Below the pieces are notes generated by a model that saw only the letters and a list, made by a program, of their open reading frames with translations, was not told where the DNA came from and did not search any database. Shown in pieces: positions 12,875 to 13,992 of a DNA stretch of 13,992 bases. Numbering within the stretch: the first letter of the stretch is position 1; each line of letters starts with the position of its first letter. Location of the stretch: the NCBI GenBank assembly GCA_036003845.1, contig DASYRX010000359.1:1-13992 (forward strand). Direction: 5' to 3'. Origin of the DNA: DASYRX01 sp036003845 (lineage in GTDB: Bacteria > Gemmatimonadota > Gemmatimonadetes > Gemmatimonadales > Gemmatimonadaceae). The position numbers were made by a program, and so were the translations under genes.

Positions 12875-13892
12875 GTGGATCCGCCAGCTGGAGAATGCGA
12901 GCATCGCGGGCGGCGTCCGCCAGCGATTGGCGCAAGTCCGGTGGAAGCGGCGACCTAAGATCGATCAGCGTGCCTGACGAAGGGTGGCGGAGCCGCAGCC
13001 AGGCGGCGTGGAGAAACTGCCGTCCAGACACCGGCTCTTGCTCTGTCGTTGCCGTTCGCCTTCGAGCGGCAGCGCCGTACACGGTGTCTCCAACGACCGG
13101 GTGTCCGATCGAAGCGAGGTGCACGCGAATCTGATGCGTGCGTCCCGTATGCAGCGTCGCTCGAAGCAGCTCGGACCCTTCGAAGCGCGCCAACCGCACG
13201 AAAGTCGTCTTCGCCGGTTTGCCAGCCTGGACGACTGCCATGCGCTTCCGGTCTCGCGAGTCCCTCGCGAGCGGCTTCTCGACGACGACACGCTCGCTGC
13301 GCAGATGCCCGCGCGCGAGCACCGCGTACTGACGGATCACTCGACGGTCCGCGACCGCCTTCGCGAGAATGCGATGCGCCCTCTCGTTCTTAGCGACCAG
13401 CAGAAGCCCCGAGGTCTCCTTGTCCAGCCGATGCACGAGGCCGGCACGCGGCACCGCGCTCTCGGGTCTGGGCTCCCGGCTCGCCGCTGACCGTTCCGCG
13501 CTCCCCAGAGTCCTCGCTAACCCCCGCCCCAGCAGCGCATTCACCAGCGTCCCCGACCAGTTGCCTGGGGCCGGGTGCACAACCATCCCGGCCGCCTTGT
13601 CGATGACGAGAAGATCCTCGTCCTCGAACACAACGGTCAGTTCGATCGGCTCGGGCTCGAAGGTGCGCTCGGTCGTCGGCGGCGGCCGCCAGATCTCGAC
13701 GTGCTCGCCCCGTCGTGGCTTGTAGCTCGCCTTTTCGTGCCGACCGTCGACGCGGACCTGGCCAGTGGCAATGAGTGTGGCGGCCTGCGTGCGCGAAACG
13801 CCGGCGATCGAGGCCACTAACGAGTCGAGGCGAACATCGCTGTCCGCCTCGATCAGTCTTGATTCGTCGGGTTTTGAGCTTGTCGGGCTCAC
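12840..13892 (-). CDS. rluD: RluA-family 23S rRNA pseudouridine synthase (RluD-like)
   Basis: 350 residues. An N-terminal S4 RNA-binding domain (about 20-70: RLDSLVASIAGVSRTQAATLIATG) is followed by the RluA catalytic domain. That domain has the active-site aspartate D157 in GLVHRLDKETSGL, LLVIDKAAGMVVHPAPGN upstream, and the later TLHTGRTHQIRVHLASIGHP and GDTVYG motifs. It converts specific uridines of rRNA to pseudouridine, most likely in 23S rRNA. The exact site cannot be told from sequence. A segment at about 125-148 (Ser/Arg/Glu/Pro-rich) is longer than in most relatives. GTG 13892 is preferred because it forms a GTGA overlap with the lspA stop. A GTG at 13970 would extend 26 residues into lspA. 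lspA-rluD is a widespread gene pair, so the che genes appear attached behind a housekeeping pair. Confidence 0.95.
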   Translation of the reverse strand: MSPTSSKPDESRLIEADSDVRLDSLVASIAGVSRTQAATLIATGQVRVDGRHEKASYKPRRGEHVEIWRPPPTTERTFEPEPIELTVVFEDEDLLVIDKAAGMVVHPAPGNWSGTLVNALLGRGLARTLGSAERSAASREPRPESAVPRAGLVHRLDKETSGLLLVAKNERAHRILAKAVADRRVIRQYAVLARGHLRSERVVVEKPLARDSRDRKRMAVVQAGKPAKTTFVRLARFEGSELLRATLHTGRTHQIRVHLASIGHPVVGDTVYGAAARRRTATTEQEPVSGRQFLHAAWLRLRHPSSGTLIDLRSPLPPDLRQSLADAARDARILQLADPLDEFDFYRDDA

Positions 13893-13992
13893 TGCCCTTC
13901 TGGAGCCTGCGACAGAGTCGCACGAGTCGCCGCGGGCGTCTCGGCAGAGACGCGTTTCTCGTCGCCCCACAACACCCAGGCCAGCAGGATCG
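13889..13992 (-). CDS. lspA: C-terminal tail of probable lipoprotein signal peptidase (5' part outside window)
   Basis: 33 codons plus a TGA stop are visible. They read ILLAWVLWGDEKRV, a short remnant of a hydrophobic segment followed by charged residues, then a hydrophilic tail ending APEGQ. This fits the last membrane helix and cytoplasmic end of LspA, the signal peptidase II that cleaves lipoprotein signal peptides. The catalytic aspartates lie outside the window. The main support is context: lspA commonly precedes the rluD-type gene, and the stop here overlaps that gene's GTG by 4 nt. Another membrane protein cannot be excluded from so short a piece. Confidence 0.6.
   Translation of the reverse strand, partial: ILLAWVLWGDEKRVSAETPAATRATLSQAPEGQ

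Noticed and set aside
1..13992. CRISPR arrays, tRNA or rRNA genes, insertion sequences
   Set aside because: No spaced direct repeats, cloverleaf-like sequences, transposase frames or terminal inverted repeats were seen. The window is filled by co-directional protein genes.

Overview
The window is GC-rich (about two thirds G+C by eye) and almost completely coding. Every gene I can support lies on the minus strand, so transcription runs from the right edge (base 13992) to the left edge. The gene set is: a CheC/CheY-type chemosensory cassette, a Ras-like MglA GTPase, roadblock/LC7 proteins, PATAN (DUF4388) proteins with TPRs, and a DnaA-like tandem ATPase, all directly downstream of lspA-rluD. 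This best suits a deep-branching, GC-rich Gram-negative bacterium. Gemmatimonadota is my first guess and Myxococcota-like groups the alternative. The assignment is an inference from gene content, because there is no rRNA gene here.

Layout in transcription order. The tail of lspA (13992-13889) overlaps rluD (13892-12840), which overlaps cheW (about 12874-12377). Then come cheY (12352-11990), cheA (11962-10052) and cheC (10042-9422). A 43-nt gap leads to a 903-residue TPR protein (9378-6667). After it comes a tightly overlapping chain: PATAN-TPR protein A (6665-5514), a TPR-roadblock fusion (5521-4724), two single-domain roadblock proteins (4727-4359 and 4362-3892), mglA (3889-3272), a two-module DnaA-like ATPase (3275-1470), and PATAN-TPR protein B (1470 to beyond base 1). 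There is no gap above about 45 nt, and I see no convincing terminator or promoter between genes. One long polycistronic unit is likely.

Proposed working (inference). CheW-CheA would take an input and phosphorylate CheY, and CheC would dephosphorylate it. No receptor, CheR, CheB, CheD or flagellar gene is present. The downstream genes instead resemble a cell-polarity GTPase module: MglA, a set of roadblock domains that could serve as its GAP or scaffold, and PATAN and TPR adaptors. The tandem DnaA-like protein keeps DnaA-type ATPase motifs but has lost the DNA-binding domain. It is the most unusual component.

A second signal runs through all the genes. The octamer GCCTAACG (complement CGTTAGGC) occurs 15 times exactly, and its core CCTAAC 27 times, in 14 kb. 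A sister octamer CGTAAGGC occurs 5 times. Together they contain all five TAA stop codons of the window and many of its rare TTA leucine codons. This looks like a genome-signature oligonucleotide that acts at the DNA level.
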